A stretch of 9,605 nucleotides of DNA, taken from the NCBI GenBank assembly GCA_934660965.1, contig CAKUIM010000042.1, positions 1-9,605 of the forward strand, read 5' to 3'. The translations under genes and the position numbers were made by a program. Origin of the DNA: an uncultured Oscillospiraceae bacterium. GTDB lineage: Bacteria > Bacillota > Clostridia > Oscillospirales > Oscillospiraceae. Of this stretch, positions 1 through 7,046 are shown one piece after another (position 1 is the first letter of the stretch; each line of letters starts with the position of its first letter). The notes under the pieces are model-generated. The model was given only the letters and a program-made list of their open reading frames with translations. It searched no databases and was not told the DNA's origin.

Positions 1-29
1 GCGCGGGCCCTTTTCTGCTCAAATCCCGC

Positions 30-770
30 TCATTTCAAATCCGCAAGCTCCAGGGAGAAGTCGAAGCGCTCGCTGCCGTCCTCACCCACGCCCCGGGCGC
101 ACAGCCGGTCCTCCCCGGCGGCGGTGTCGATCCAGATGGTCTCGCCCGCCCGGCACTCGCCCACATAGCCGATCTGGAAGCGGCGGGCGAACTTGCCCTG
201 GCCCCGGCGCTCCAGATGGAGGGCGTCGCAGGCAAAGTCGGCGTAGTGGATGTTGTTGATGTGGCCGTTGATGTCGGTGTCCGAGTAGCGCATGGCCCGC
301 AGCTCCCGGCTGTCAAAGCGCTCCGGCATGGGCACCCGGTGGAGCTTGATGTCCTTGCACAGCTCGCCGCCGTCGGTGCCCTGGAACTCCGCAAGGCTGC
401 GCATCCGGAAGAGCTTACGGCTGTCCACGTCGGCCATCACCCAGGTGGACACTCCCTGGCCGATGGGCACGCCGTCCTGAAAGAGGTCGAAATCCCGGTA
501 GACCGAGGCCCCGGCGGTCTTTCGGTGCCAGGTGCGCACGGTGAAGCGGTCGTTCCAGGCAAGGGGCTTGTCCATCTCCACCCACAGCCGGGCGATCATC
601 CAGATGCAGTTGTACTTCGCCAGTATTTCCGGGCCGGATGCCCCCAGATCCAGGCTTGCCAGGGTGGCCGCCTCCTGCATGTAGCCCAGCAGGGCGGAGG
701 GGCGGCACTGGCGGAACATGTCCACCGCCCGGGAGTCCACCGTGAACTCCTGCTCAAAATACCGCCCCAT
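30..770 (-). CDS. Acyl-ACP thioesterase (FatA/FatB type, double hotdog)
   Basis: This cytosolic enzyme should hydrolyse acyl-ACP to release free fatty acid from type II fatty acid synthesis. The 246 residues fit a bacterial acyl-ACP thioesterase of two hotdog folds. The first hotdog covers about residues 1-125 and includes the helix YMQEAATLAS (30-39). The second begins near 158 with RYSDTDINGHINNIHYADF. D166-x-N168-x-H170 matches the catalytic Asp-Asn-His of plant FatB, and YVGEC (202-206) resembles the FatB YRREC segment that supplies the catalytic glutamate, so E205 is the likely acid. The ATG at 768-770 follows AAAGGAG, which lies inside the end of the upstream zinc-ribbon gene. The two genes are separated by one base (TGA-T-ATG), so translation is probably coupled. 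The gene ends 29 bases from the window edge. Acyl-chain specificity cannot be read from the sequence. Confidence 0.92.
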   Translation of the reverse strand: MGRYFEQEFTVDSRAVDMFRQCRPSALLGYMQEAATLASLDLGASGPEILAKYNCIWMIARLWVEMDKPLAWNDRFTVRTWHRKTAGASVYRDFDLFQDGVPIGQGVSTWVMADVDSRKLFRMRSLAEFQGTDGGELCKDIKLHRVPMPERFDSRELRAMRYSDTDINGHINNIHYADFACDALHLERRGQGKFARRFQIGYVGECRAGETIWIDTAAGEDRLCARGVGEDGSERFDFSLELADLK

Positions 771-771
771 A

Positions 772-1404
772 TCAGCCGCGCTCCTTTTCGTCGGGCGCCT
801 TGCCCGGAATGGTCAGGGTATAACGGCTGCACACCGCGTCCACATCGTCGGGGGTGGCCGCCGGCAGCCGCAGGACGGCGCCGCACCGGGCGCACACCAG
901 ATCCACCCAGGAAAAGCCCACCCGCATGCCGTAATCGTGGCTTCCGCAGGCGCAGGAGATGCCGCCGCGCCCGGCGATGTCCTTCACCTCGCCCAGCACC
1001 TCGCCCATGACGATGTCGTCCAGAAAGCTGCCCCGGGTCTGGGCCTGGGAATCCATCACCAGCTTGTCCACCGCCTGCTCCAGCCGCTCCATGGCGGCAA
1101 AAACCCGCTCCTCCTCGCCCACAAAGCAGCAGGCAAGACCGGCGGCGGGGCAGGGCAGGGACACCAGGCTCCGGCGCAGCAGCGCGTTCTCGCTGCACGA
1201 TGCCGTGTGGTCATGGGCGCACACCGGGCAGGGGGCGGTGATCTCGCAGCGGTCCCCCTGCTGGCGGATGACAAGCTCCGACCTGCCGCAGGGGCAGGGG
1301 ATGTGGCTGTCCGACGCGGCCAGCTGAAACGCGCTGCGCCGCGCCACCACCGCCTTGCCGCACTCGGGGCAGAGATATCCGATGGTCCTCATCTGTTCTT
1401 CCAC
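772..1404 (-). CDS. Double zinc-ribbon protein of unknown function
   Basis: I do not recognise this 210-residue protein, but its layout is clear. Cysteines C12/C15 (CPEC) and C37/C39 (CPC) form an N-terminal ribbon, followed by a CPVC pair (C59/C62). A helical, acidic middle (about 97-145, ERVFAAMERLEQAVDKLV) leads to a C-terminal ribbon with C151/C153 (CAC) and C171/C174 (CARC). The outer ribbons are near mirror images (CxxC...CxC and CxC...CxxC). I chose the GTG at 1402-1404 because AGGAGG (1412-1417, complement) lies 7 bases upstream. An in-frame ATG at 1390-1392 is 19 bases from that Shine-Dalgarno sequence and has only a weak GGAAG. A longer reading from 1497 would start upstream of the ribosome binding site. 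It is the first gene of a unit with the acyl-ACP thioesterase. Metal binding is inferred from the cysteines; a regulatory or chaperone-like role is only a guess. Confidence 0.8.
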   Translation of the reverse strand: MEEQMRTIGYLCPECGKAVVARRSAFQLAASDSHIPCPCGRSELVIRQQGDRCEITAPCPVCAHDHTASCSENALLRRSLVSLPCPAAGLACCFVGEEERVFAAMERLEQAVDKLVMDSQAQTRGSFLDDIVMGEVLGEVKDIAGRGGISCACGSHDYGMRVGFSWVDLVCARCGAVLRLPAATPDDVDAVCSRYTLTIPGKAPDEKERG

Positions 1405-1518
1405 AAGGCATCCTCCTCCGCGCCCGCGCCGGGAAATTCCCAAGCACCTGCGCGCCAAGCGTTTCGCCGGAATAGGGGCGCTGATTCCCCGCCGCACCGC
1501 CGGCGCTCTTTCCGGGCT

Positions 1519-1547
1519 ATTATACCACGGCGGCAGGATTTTGAGAA
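1519..1547 (-). promoter_or_regulatory. Promoter of zinc-ribbon/thioesterase unit
   Basis: Read on the minus strand, TTCTCA (1542-1547) is followed by a 17-base spacer and a perfect TATAAT (1519-1524). TG one base upstream of the -10 gives an extended -10 element. The predicted start near 1512 leaves a GC-rich leader of about 108 bases before the GTG start. Confidence 0.7.
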
Positions 1548-1554
1548 GTTTTTG

Positions 1555-1583
1555 TTTACTTTAATACGTTGTTGTGCTAACAT
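1555..1583 (+). promoter_or_regulatory. Promoter of the YerC-like regulator gene
   Basis: TTTACT (1555-1560), 17 bases, then TAACAT (1578-1583) with an upstream TG (1575-1576) makes an extended -10 promoter. An 11-base inverted repeat, GCTA-ACA-TAGC (1576-1586), covers the -10 and could be an operator. The -35 boxes of this promoter and the divergent one are only 7 bases apart, so a single bound protein could affect both. Confidence 0.55.
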
Positions 1584-1625
1584 AGCGATGACAGCTGCGG
1601 ACAACAACTTAAATGGGGGATCGCA

Positions 1626-1928
1626 ATGGCAAAAGCGGCAAACAAGGAAAGAAGCATGGCCATGTACGAGAGCATTCTGGAGCTCAAGACTCTGGAGGAG
1701 TGCTGCGCCTTTTTTGACGATTTGTGCACCGTGGGCGAGCTGCGGGCCATGGAGCAGCGCTATGACGTGGCCATATTGCTGGACGAGGGCCTTGTCTACA
1801 CCGATATTCTGGAAAAGACCGGCGCCAGCTCCGCCACCATCAGCCGGGTCAACCGCCTGTTCAGCTTCGGCTCCGGCGGCTTCCGCACCATGATCAACCG
1901 GATGAAGGAGCGAAAAGGGAAAAAATGA
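1626..1928 (+). CDS. yerC: TrpR-related transcriptional regulator, YerC/YecD family
   Basis: This is a 100-residue DNA-binding protein of the Trp repressor superfamily, close to the Bacillota YerC/YecD proteins. The N-terminal two-thirds (MYESILELKTLEECCAFFDD, then LCTVGELRAMEQRYDVAILL) forms the dimerising helices. The helix-turn-helix is about residues 56-82 (VYTDILEKTGASSATISRVN), where SSATISR matches the recognition-helix pattern of TrpR-like proteins. A basic tail (RMKERKGKK) ends it. Length is typical of the family. GGGGGA five bases before the ATG is the ribosome binding site; a second in-frame ATG at residue 11 has no such site. No trp genes are nearby, and a tryptophan-sensing role is not established for this branch of the family. 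It may autoregulate through the palindrome on its own -10 box. The symbol denotes family membership only. Confidence 0.9.
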   Translation: MAKAANKERSMAMYESILELKTLEECCAFFDDLCTVGELRAMEQRYDVAILLDEGLVYTDILEKTGASSATISRVNRLFSFGSGGFRTMINRMKERKGKK

Positions 1929-1934
1929 CCGTAA

Positions 1935-1966
1935 AAGGGCCGCCGTTCGTTTGAACGGCGGCCCTT
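1935..1966 (+). terminator. Intrinsic terminator after the YerC-like gene
   Basis: A perfect 12-bp stem, GGGCCGCCGTTC (1937-1948) with GAACGGCGGCCC (1953-1964), has a 4-base loop and is extended by two A-T pairs. It begins 8 bases after the stop codon. The trailing T-tract is weak (TTCGCTTATGTCTTT). The stem is symmetric, so it could also stop transcripts coming from pepF on the other strand. Confidence 0.85.
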
Positions 1967-2021
1967 CGCTTATGTCTTTCAGGGGTCTATATGACGAGGG
2001 AGGCTTGTGGAAGGGCGTCTC

Positions 2022-2100
2022 AAAGGCTCCCCTGAAAGGGGAGCTGTCGAGCGCGAGCGAGACTGAGGGGTTCCCGCGCCGCCCTCACCAGAGGGTGGCT
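2022..2100. repeat. Interspersed GGCTCCC...GGGAGC hairpin repeat, copy A
   Basis: The unit starts AAAGGCTCCCC and forms a hairpin (GCTCCCC 2026-2032 with GGGGAGC 2038-2044). It continues CTGTCGAGCGCGAGCGAGACTGAGGGG and closes with a second small hairpin, CCCTC-ACCA-GAGGG (2082-2095), followed by TGGCTTT. The core aligns with copy C at the right end of the window, and the closing part resembles copy B read in the opposite orientation. GACGAGGGAGGCTT at 1993-2006 may be a further fragment. The element sits between two convergent genes and abuts the pepF stop codon. No transposase is present; it looks like a small non-autonomous or REP-like repeat. Confidence 0.75.
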
Positions 2101-3906
2101 TTACTCGGCCATCAGGCTCTCCATCTCGTCGAGAAGGGTGCCGAACAGGTCCAGGGCGTCCTGCACGCTCTGGGGGTCGGCCATATCCACCCCGGCGCCC
2201 CGCAGCAGGTCGATGGGGTCCTTGGAGCAGCCGCCGGACAGGAAGCCCAGGTAGTCCTTCACAGCGCTCTCACCCTCCCGCAGGATGCGGCGGGACAGGG
2301 CGATGGCGGCGGAATAGCCGGTGGCGTACTGGTAGACATAATAATTGTAGTAGAAGTGGGGGATGCGGGCCCACTCCAGGGCAATCTCGTCGTCGGAGAC
2401 GATGCCGGGGCCGTAATACTTCTCGTTGAGGGCCTTGTACTCCTGGCACAGCAGCTCGGCAGTGAGGGGCACGCCGGCGGCGTTGAGCTCTCCCATGCGC
2501 AGCTCGAACTCGGCGAACATGGTCTGGCGGTAGAGGGTGCCCTTGAACTGCTCCAGGAAGTGGTTGATGAGCCAGGCCCGCTCCCGCTTGTCGGTGGTGC
2601 GGGCAAGCAGGTACTCCATGAGCAGCGCCTCGTTGCAGGTGGAGGCCACCTCGGCCACGAAGATCACATAGTTGCGGTAGGGCGCGCTCTGGGTGCGGTT
2701 GGAGAGGTAGGAGTGGATGGCGTGGCCCATCTCGTGGGCCAGGGTGAACATGCAGTCCAGGTTGTCCTTGTGGTTAAGCAGGACATAGGGGTGGACCTGG
2801 GCGCCGGCAGAGTAGGCTCCGGAGCGCTTGCCCACGTTCTCGCGCACGTCAATCCAGCGGTTTTCAAAGCCCTCCTTGAGGATGGAGCGGTAGAAGTCGC
2901 CCATGGGGGCCAGGGCCTCGTACACGGTGTCCTTGGCCTCCTGGAAAGAGATCTCCTTGTCCGCGCCGGACACCATGGGGGCGTAGATGTCGTACATGTG
3001 CAGCTCGTCCACGCCCAGCAGCTTACGGCGCAGCTCCACATACCGGTGGAGCTTATCGAGGTTGCGGTTGACCGTATCCACCAGGTTATGATACACCTGG
3101 GGTGGCACCCGGGTGGCGTCCACCGCGGCAGCCAGGGAGCTTTCATAGTGCCGGGCGTCGGCAAAGAACTTGAGCTGCTTGACCTGGGCGGAGAGCACCG
3201 CGGCGGCGGTGTTGCGGATGGAGCCGTACACCTTGTAGTAGTCCCGGAAGGCGTTGCGGCGCAGCTCCCGGTCCTCGCTCATCTGGGTGGGCACGAAGGA
3301 GCCGGAGGACAGGGGCACGGGGTTGCCCGCGCCGTCGTGGGTGTCGGGGAAGGTCAGGTCTGCGTTGGTGAGCTTGCCGTAGATGTCGTCCGGGGCGGCG
3401 GCAAGCTCGCCGGCGCTGGCCAGCAGCTTTTCCTCCGCGTCGGACAGGATGTGGGCGCGCCGGTCCTGGATGATCTGGAAATAGCGGCGGTAGTGCTCCA
3501 GCCGGGGCTCATCCCGGTAAAACCGCTCCAGCGTCTCCTGGGGGATTTTGAGCACCTCGGGGGTCTCGAAGGCGGCGGCGCTGCCAATCTCCACCCACAG
3601 GCTCATGATCTTGCCGGTCATGGCCTGATACTCGCCCACCCGGGTGTCCTGGTCGCTCTTGCGCTGGGCGTACTCGGCCAGGTTCTCCAGGCGGCTGTCC
3701 ACCTCCTGCTGCAGGGTCATGTACTCGTAAAGGGTGGCCGCGCTCTCCCCCAGGCGGCCCTGATAGCCGGGGAGCTTCCGGGCCATGGCCTGGGTGGCGT
3801 CAAAGTCCTCCTGCCAGGCCTGGTCGGTGGGGTAGATGTCCGCAAGGTTCCACTTTTCTTCCTCCGGAACGTCGCAGCGCTCCGGGATTTTCTTTGTCTC
3901 GGCCAT
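2101..3906 (-). CDS. pepF: Oligoendopeptidase F (M3B zinc metallopeptidase)
   Basis: This cytosolic zinc peptidase degrades short peptides. The 601-residue length is normal for PepF. The zinc site is HEMGH (391-395): H391 and H395 are the ligands and E392 the general base. E419 in FVAEVAST, 24 residues after H395, is the likely third ligand. The aromatic motif HFYYNYYVYQYATG (from 517) is characteristic of the family and lies in the substrate-binding region. The N-terminal half is the helical domain that covers the cleft. I placed the start at the ATG at 3904-3906 (MAETKKIPERC), because GGAGG lies 6 bases upstream; an upstream extension of 11 residues would run through that site. There is no signal peptide. 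The gene has its own promoter, and its stop codon directly abuts repeat copy A. Confidence 0.96.
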   Translation of the reverse strand: MAETKKIPERCDVPEEEKWNLADIYPTDQAWQEDFDATQAMARKLPGYQGRLGESAATLYEYMTLQQEVDSRLENLAEYAQRKSDQDTRVGEYQAMTGKIMSLWVEIGSAAAFETPEVLKIPQETLERFYRDEPRLEHYRRYFQIIQDRRAHILSDAEEKLLASAGELAAAPDDIYGKLTNADLTFPDTHDGAGNPVPLSSGSFVPTQMSEDRELRRNAFRDYYKVYGSIRNTAAAVLSAQVKQLKFFADARHYESSLAAAVDATRVPPQVYHNLVDTVNRNLDKLHRYVELRRKLLGVDELHMYDIYAPMVSGADKEISFQEAKDTVYEALAPMGDFYRSILKEGFENRWIDVRENVGKRSGAYSAGAQVHPYVLLNHKDNLDCMFTLAHEMGHAIHSYLSNRTQSAPYRNYVIFVAEVASTCNEALLMEYLLARTTDKRERAWLINHFLEQFKGTLYRQTMFAEFELRMGELNAAGVPLTAELLCQEYKALNEKYYGPGIVSDDEIALEWARIPHFYYNYYVYQYATGYSAAIALSRRILREGESAVKDYLGFLSGGCSKDPIDLLRGAGVDMADPQSVQDALDLFGTLLDEMESLMAE

Positions 3907-3966
3907 AGGGTACCTCCAAAATACAAATTTGCGCCCCAATGGGGCGGGGATGGTCTCTCAAGAGGC

Positions 3967-3995
3967 AGTATACCACAGCCCGCCGCCCTTCACAA
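3967..3995 (-). promoter_or_regulatory. pepF: pepF promoter
   Basis: On the minus strand, TTGTGA (3990-3995), a 17-base spacer and TATACT (3967-3972) form a good sigma-A promoter. Transcription would begin near 3960, giving a leader of about 54 bases. A small GCCCC-AAT-GGGGC hairpin (3933-3945) lies 15 bases upstream of the ribosome binding site. Confidence 0.75.
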
Positions 3996-4018
3996 TGGGC
4001 CGCGCCGGTGTTTTTTCC

Positions 4019-4044
4019 GCCGGGCCTCCCTTTTACGGCCCGGC
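4019..4044 (-). other. Hairpin across the stop codon of the 155-residue gene
   Basis: GCCGGGCC (4019-4026) and GGCCCGGC (4037-4044) can pair as an 8-bp GC stem whose loop contains the TAA stop of the gene ending at 4033. On the minus-strand transcript the sequence after the stem is GGAAAAAAC rather than a U-tract, so this is not a standard intrinsic terminator. It may instead stabilise the 3' end. Confidence 0.4.
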
Positions 4045-4500
4045 AAGCCCGCCCCCCAGCAGCAGCCGGGCCCCCGCCAGGGCCAGCAGCAGCTCCGGCG
4101 CGCTCCCCTCCCGGAAGGGGATGGGCAGCTCTTGCCGCTCCACCGTCTCGCCCCCCAGGGCGGGGAAGGAGCGCTGCACCGCCACCATGGCCCGGCCCCC
4201 CTCCAGGCTGGACAGGGTGATGGTATTGGCCCCGCCGGTGCCATAGCTGACGGTGCGCTCCGCACACAGCCGGCGGGTGAGGGCGGCGCGGCTGCCGGGC
4301 ACCAGGGCGGTGCGGCAGCGCAGCACCCCCGCTCCCGCCCAGCCCGCCGCAAAGGGGGACACCACCAGAAGGTCGTAAGGCCGGCCGGAGAGTGCCGCCG
4401 GATGGCTGCCGCAGCGCACCAGGGCGCAGGCGGCCCGCACCATATGCGCCACCTGGCCGGACATCTCGTCCGACCGCTCCCAGACCCCGATCTGCCACAT
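4033..4500 (-). CDS. Hypothetical protein, 155 residues, divergent from proS
   Basis: I cannot assign a family. Support for a real gene is a strong GGAGGGG seven bases upstream of the ATG and a position divergent from proS that leaves a normal 166-base intergenic region. The composition is ordinary for a cytosolic protein: MWQIGVWERSDEMSGQVAHM at the start, then LLVVSPFAAGW (about 44-54), a segment VSYGTGGANTITLSSLEGG (about 84-102), VAVQRSFPALGGETVERQEL (about 106-125) and a hydrophobic end, APELLLALAGARLLLGGG. The VSYG-x(4)-NTITLSS stretch looks like a conserved core, and I have an impression of short clostridial hypothetical proteins with a similar pattern, but I attach no function. The C-terminal hydrophobic run contains an arginine and is short for a membrane span. 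I found no convincing promoter within 100 bases upstream. Confidence 0.72.
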   Translation of the reverse strand: MWQIGVWERSDEMSGQVAHMVRAACALVRCGSHPAALSGRPYDLLVVSPFAAGWAGAGVLRCRTALVPGSRAALTRRLCAERTVSYGTGGANTITLSSLEGGRAMVAVQRSFPALGGETVERQELPIPFREGSAPELLLALAGARLLLGGGLAGP

Positions 4501-4578
4501 TCTGCATCCCCTCCGAATATAGGAATAGTATGCCGGATTCCCGGCAGATTATCCCGGGAGACAAACGCGCGCTCCCTC

Positions 4579-4607
4579 TTGACTTTTCGGCTGTTCCACC
4601 ATAAAAT
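4579..4607 (+). promoter_or_regulatory. proS: proS promoter
   Basis: TTGACT (4579-4584), 17 bases, then TAAAAT (4602-4607) is a near-consensus sigma-A promoter. The predicted start near 4614 leaves a leader of about 53 bases. That leader contains a TTTCAG direct repeat with 11-base spacing (4619-4624 and 4630-4635) and no T-box or other long folded element. Confidence 0.8.
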
Positions 4608-4666
4608 ATTAGAATATCTTTCAGACGCGTTTCAGGAAATATTTTGAAATAAAAGGGTTGAGACAT

Positions 4667-6109
4667 ATGGCACAAGACAAAGCAAAGCAGGTCACCCAGA
4701 TCACCGACATGGAGGCGGACTTCGCCCAGTGGTTCACCGACGTGTGCATCAAGGCGGAGCTGGTGGACTACTCCGGGGTCAAGGGTCTGTTCATCATGCG
4801 CCCCTACGGCTACGCCATCTGGGAGAACATCATGAACTATCTGGACCGCCGCTTCAAGGAGCTGGGCCACGAAAACGTGTCCATGCCCATGCTCATCCCC
4901 GAGTCCCTGCTCCAGAAGGAGAAGGACCACGTAGAGGGCTTCGCCCCCGAGTGCGCGTGGGTCACCCTGGGGGGCAGCGAGCCGCTGGATGAGAAGCTGT
5001 GCATCCGCCCCACCTCCGAGACGCTCTTCTGCGACCACTGGAGCCATGTGGTCCACTCCTGGCGGGACCTGCCCATGAAGTACAACCAGTGGTGCTCCGT
5101 CATGCGCTGGGAAAAGACCACCCGCCCCTTCCTCCGGGGCCGCGAGTTCCTCTGGCAGGAGGGCCACACCATCCACGCCACGGCGCAGGAGGCCATCGAG
5201 GAGACCGAGCAGATGCTGGAGGTCTACGCCGACTGCCTGGAGAACCTGCTGGCCATGCCGGTGGTGCGGGGCAACAAGACCGACAAGGAGAAGTTTGCCG
5301 GCGCCGAGCGCACCTACACCGTAGAGTGCATGATGCATGACCGCAAGGCCCTCCAGTCCGCCACCAGCCACTACTTCGGCGACGGCTTCTGCCGGGCCTT
5401 CGGCATCACCTTTGCCGACAGGGAGAATCACCAGAGCTATCCCCACCAGACCAGCTGGGGCCTGTCCACCCGCTCCATCGGCGGCCTGATCATGACCCAC
5501 GGCGACAACAACGGCCTGGTGCTGCCCCCCCATGTGGCTCCCGTCCAGGTGGTCATCGTGCCCGTGGCCCAGCACAAGGCCGGCGTTCTGGAGAAGGCGG
5601 GCGAGCTCTATGATGCCCTCAAGGCCGCCGGCGTGCGGGTGAAGCTGGACGACTCCGACCAGTCCATGGGCTGGAAGTGCGCCCAGTACGAGATGAAGGG
5701 CGTGCCCCTGCGCCTTGAGATCGGCCCCCGGGACATCGAGAACGGCGTGTGCGTGGCCGTGCGGCGGGATAATTTCGAGAAGATCACTGTCCCCCTGGGT
5801 GAGCTTGCCCGGCGGGTGCCCCAGCTGCTGGAGGACGTGCAGCAGGGTCTCTTTGACAAGGCAAAGCGCAACCTTGAAAGCCACACCAGGGAGTGCGCCA
5901 CCCTGGAAGAGGTCAGGGCCTTTGAGGAGGCCGAGGGCGGCTTTGCCAAGACCAAGTGGTGCGGAAGCCTGGAGTGCGAGCTGCGCATGAAGGACGAGGC
6001 CGGGGTCTCCTCCCGCTGCATGCCCCTCAGGCAGAGCGGCACCACCGGCAAGTGCGTGTGCTGCGGCAAGGAGTGCAAGACCGACATCCTCTGGGGCGTG
6101 GCCTACTGA
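4667..6109 (+). CDS. proS: Prolyl-tRNA synthetase, short archaeal/eukaryotic-like (type 3)
   Basis: This enzyme charges tRNA(Pro) with proline. At 480 residues it is the short form without the editing insertion of the E. coli type. Class II landmarks are RPTSET (114-119), motif 2 with R147 W E K in RWEKTTRPFLRGREFLWQEG, and motif 3, GLSTRSIGGLIMTHGD with R269. An anticodon-binding domain follows (about 285-390, starting PVQVVIVPVAQHKAG). The C-terminal domain has C432, C437, C463 and C466. The 5-26-3 spacing is the one I recall for the zinc site of Thermus ProRS, and the protein ends in a tyrosine (WGVAY) as in that enzyme. The start is the ATG at 4667, with AAAAGGG 9 bases upstream; an in-frame TTG at 4658 overlaps the Shine-Dalgarno region and is rejected. 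The TGA is followed at once by TAA. Confidence 0.97.
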   Translation: MAQDKAKQVTQITDMEADFAQWFTDVCIKAELVDYSGVKGLFIMRPYGYAIWENIMNYLDRRFKELGHENVSMPMLIPESLLQKEKDHVEGFAPECAWVTLGGSEPLDEKLCIRPTSETLFCDHWSHVVHSWRDLPMKYNQWCSVMRWEKTTRPFLRGREFLWQEGHTIHATAQEAIEETEQMLEVYADCLENLLAMPVVRGNKTDKEKFAGAERTYTVECMMHDRKALQSATSHYFGDGFCRAFGITFADRENHQSYPHQTSWGLSTRSIGGLIMTHGDNNGLVLPPHVAPVQVVIVPVAQHKAGVLEKAGELYDALKAAGVRVKLDDSDQSMGWKCAQYEMKGVPLRLEIGPRDIENGVCVAVRRDNFEKITVPLGELARRVPQLLEDVQQGLFDKAKRNLESHTRECATLEEVRAFEEAEGGFAKTKWCGSLECELRMKDEAGVSSRCMPLRQSGTTGKCVCCGKECKTDILWGVAY

Positions 6110-6122
6110 TAAGGATAAGAAC

Positions 6123-6152
6123 AACCCCCTCCGCGCATGCGGAGGGGGTTTT
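6123..6152 (+). terminator. proS: proS terminator
   Basis: AACCCCCTCCGC (6123-6134) pairs perfectly with GCGGAGGGGGTT (6139-6150) around a GCAT loop and is followed by TTTTCTGTTT. It starts 13 bases after the stop. It also lies at the 3' side of the convergent HAD gene. Confidence 0.93.
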
Positions 6153-6171
6153 CTGTTTGCGCCGGCCGCTT

Positions 6172-6197
6172 CGCTGCCCTCGTCAGAGGGAGGCTTT
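6172..6197. repeat. Interspersed repeat fragment, copy B
   Basis: GCCCTCGTCAGAGGGAGGCTTT is, on the minus strand, AAAGCCTCCCTCTGACGAGGGC. This matches the hairpin head of the family seen in copies A and C. Only the head is present. It lies between the proS terminator and the stop codon of the HAD gene, again in a convergent intergenic space. Confidence 0.6.
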
Positions 6198-6208
6198 CAG
6201 CGTGCCGC

Positions 6209-7021
6209 TCAATAGATCCCGTCCAGAATCTCGATGGCCTGGGCCACCGCGTCCTCGTCGCAGTGGCACAGCACCCGGGCGCCCCAGGCGCGCACCTCGT
6301 CGGCGCAGTTGCCCGGGGCAAAGGGGATGGCCGAGAGGGCCAGCATGGGGATGTCGTTCTGATTGTCCCCGATGCAGTAGATGTGCCCCGGCGCAATGCC
6401 CAGCTCCCGGGCCATCCGGGCCACCATGGTGCCCTTGTTGCTGCCCCGGCTGGTGAGCTCCAGCAAGTAGCGGTTGGAGAAGATGGCCTCGTACTCCTCC
6501 GGCCAGTGCGCCTGGATGTACGCCTGGACGCGCCGGAGATAGGGCTCGTCCTGCTCCATGATGACCTTCAGCCAGGGCTTGGGCATCTCGGCGATGGGGC
6601 ACACCGTATAGGGCACCCCCACCCGGCCCAGGTGGGCCATGGTCACCTGGTTGGGGTTGTGGATGTAAATATCCTCCCCGTGGTAGGCCTCGAAGGCCAG
6701 GTCCGGGAAGGCGGCGCACACCTGCGCCATCCGCTCCGCCGTCTCATCGGCAAGGCGGGTGCGCACCAGATAGGCGTCCGCCTGGTAATCGTAGATGGCC
6801 GCGCCGTTGGAGAGCACCACGGGCGCGTTGAACGCCAGGCCCTCCGCCTGAATCTGGGGGGTGAAGGTGCGGTGGGCCCGGCCGGTGGCGATGGAAAACC
6901 GCCCGCCCTCCGCCATGAAATAGCGCACCGCCGCCTGATTTCCCGGGGAAACCGTCAGATGCATATTATATAAGGTATCATCGTAATCGCTGTAGAACAA
7001 AACGCCGTCGAATTTTCCCAT
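6209..7021 (-). CDS. Cof-type HAD-superfamily phosphatase (HAD-IIB)
   Basis: This is a cytosolic Mg-dependent hydrolase of 270 residues, the usual length for the Cof subfamily, which acts on sugar phosphates, nucleotides or cofactor phosphates. Motif I is SDYDDTLY, with nucleophile D12 and acid/base D14. Motif II is T46 in SIATGR. Motif III is K196 in RGSNKGT, and motif IV is GDNQNDIPML with D219 and D223. The type IIB cap lies between motifs II and III (about residues 80-190). The start at 7019-7021 has GGAGG 7 bases upstream; an 18-residue upstream extension would begin inside the promoter and is rejected. The gene stands alone, convergent with proS, and has its own promoter. The substrate cannot be predicted from context. 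Confidence 0.93.
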   Translation of the reverse strand: MGKFDGVLFYSDYDDTLYNMHLTVSPGNQAAVRYFMAEGGRFSIATGRAHRTFTPQIQAEGLAFNAPVVLSNGAAIYDYQADAYLVRTRLADETAERMAQVCAAFPDLAFEAYHGEDIYIHNPNQVTMAHLGRVGVPYTVCPIAEMPKPWLKVIMEQDEPYLRRVQAYIQAHWPEEYEAIFSNRYLLELTSRGSNKGTMVARMARELGIAPGHIYCIGDNQNDIPMLALSAIPFAPGNCADEVRAWGARVLCHCDEDAVAQAIEILDGIY

Positions 7022-7046
7022 GAGCCGTCCTCCGTTTCGTATGCCC

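Noticed and set aside
1..29. A downstream gene or terminator after the thioesterase
   Set aside because: An ATG overlapping the stop meets a TGA after four codons, and only an unconvincing GCGGG/CCCGC pairing with a large loop is visible. Too little sequence is present.
216..1010. Long plus-strand frames opposite the thioesterase and zinc-ribbon genes
   Set aside because: They show no family resemblance and no ribosome binding site, and they cross two well-supported minus-strand genes.
1944..1956. GTTC-GTTT-GAAC as a LexA-type site
   Set aside because: The arms are in the reverse order (GTTC...GAAC), and the sequence is the top of the terminator stem.
1951..4647. An 898-codon open frame on the plus strand
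   Set aside because: It is antisense to pepF and the 155-residue gene. It has a low-complexity Val/Gly/His/Leu-rich translation, has no ribosome binding site, and is explained by GC-rich codon use on the other strand.
4501..4666. A T-box riboswitch before proS
   Set aside because: The leader after the promoter is only about 53 bases, with no T-box sequence, specifier stem or antiterminator.
4658..4666. A TTG start giving three more residues for proS
   Set aside because: It overlaps the Shine-Dalgarno region; the ATG at 4667 has proper spacing.
3800..6124. A 774-codon open frame on the minus strand
   Set aside because: It is antisense to proS and carries the same biased composition. proS on the plus strand has full class II motifs, a promoter and a terminator.
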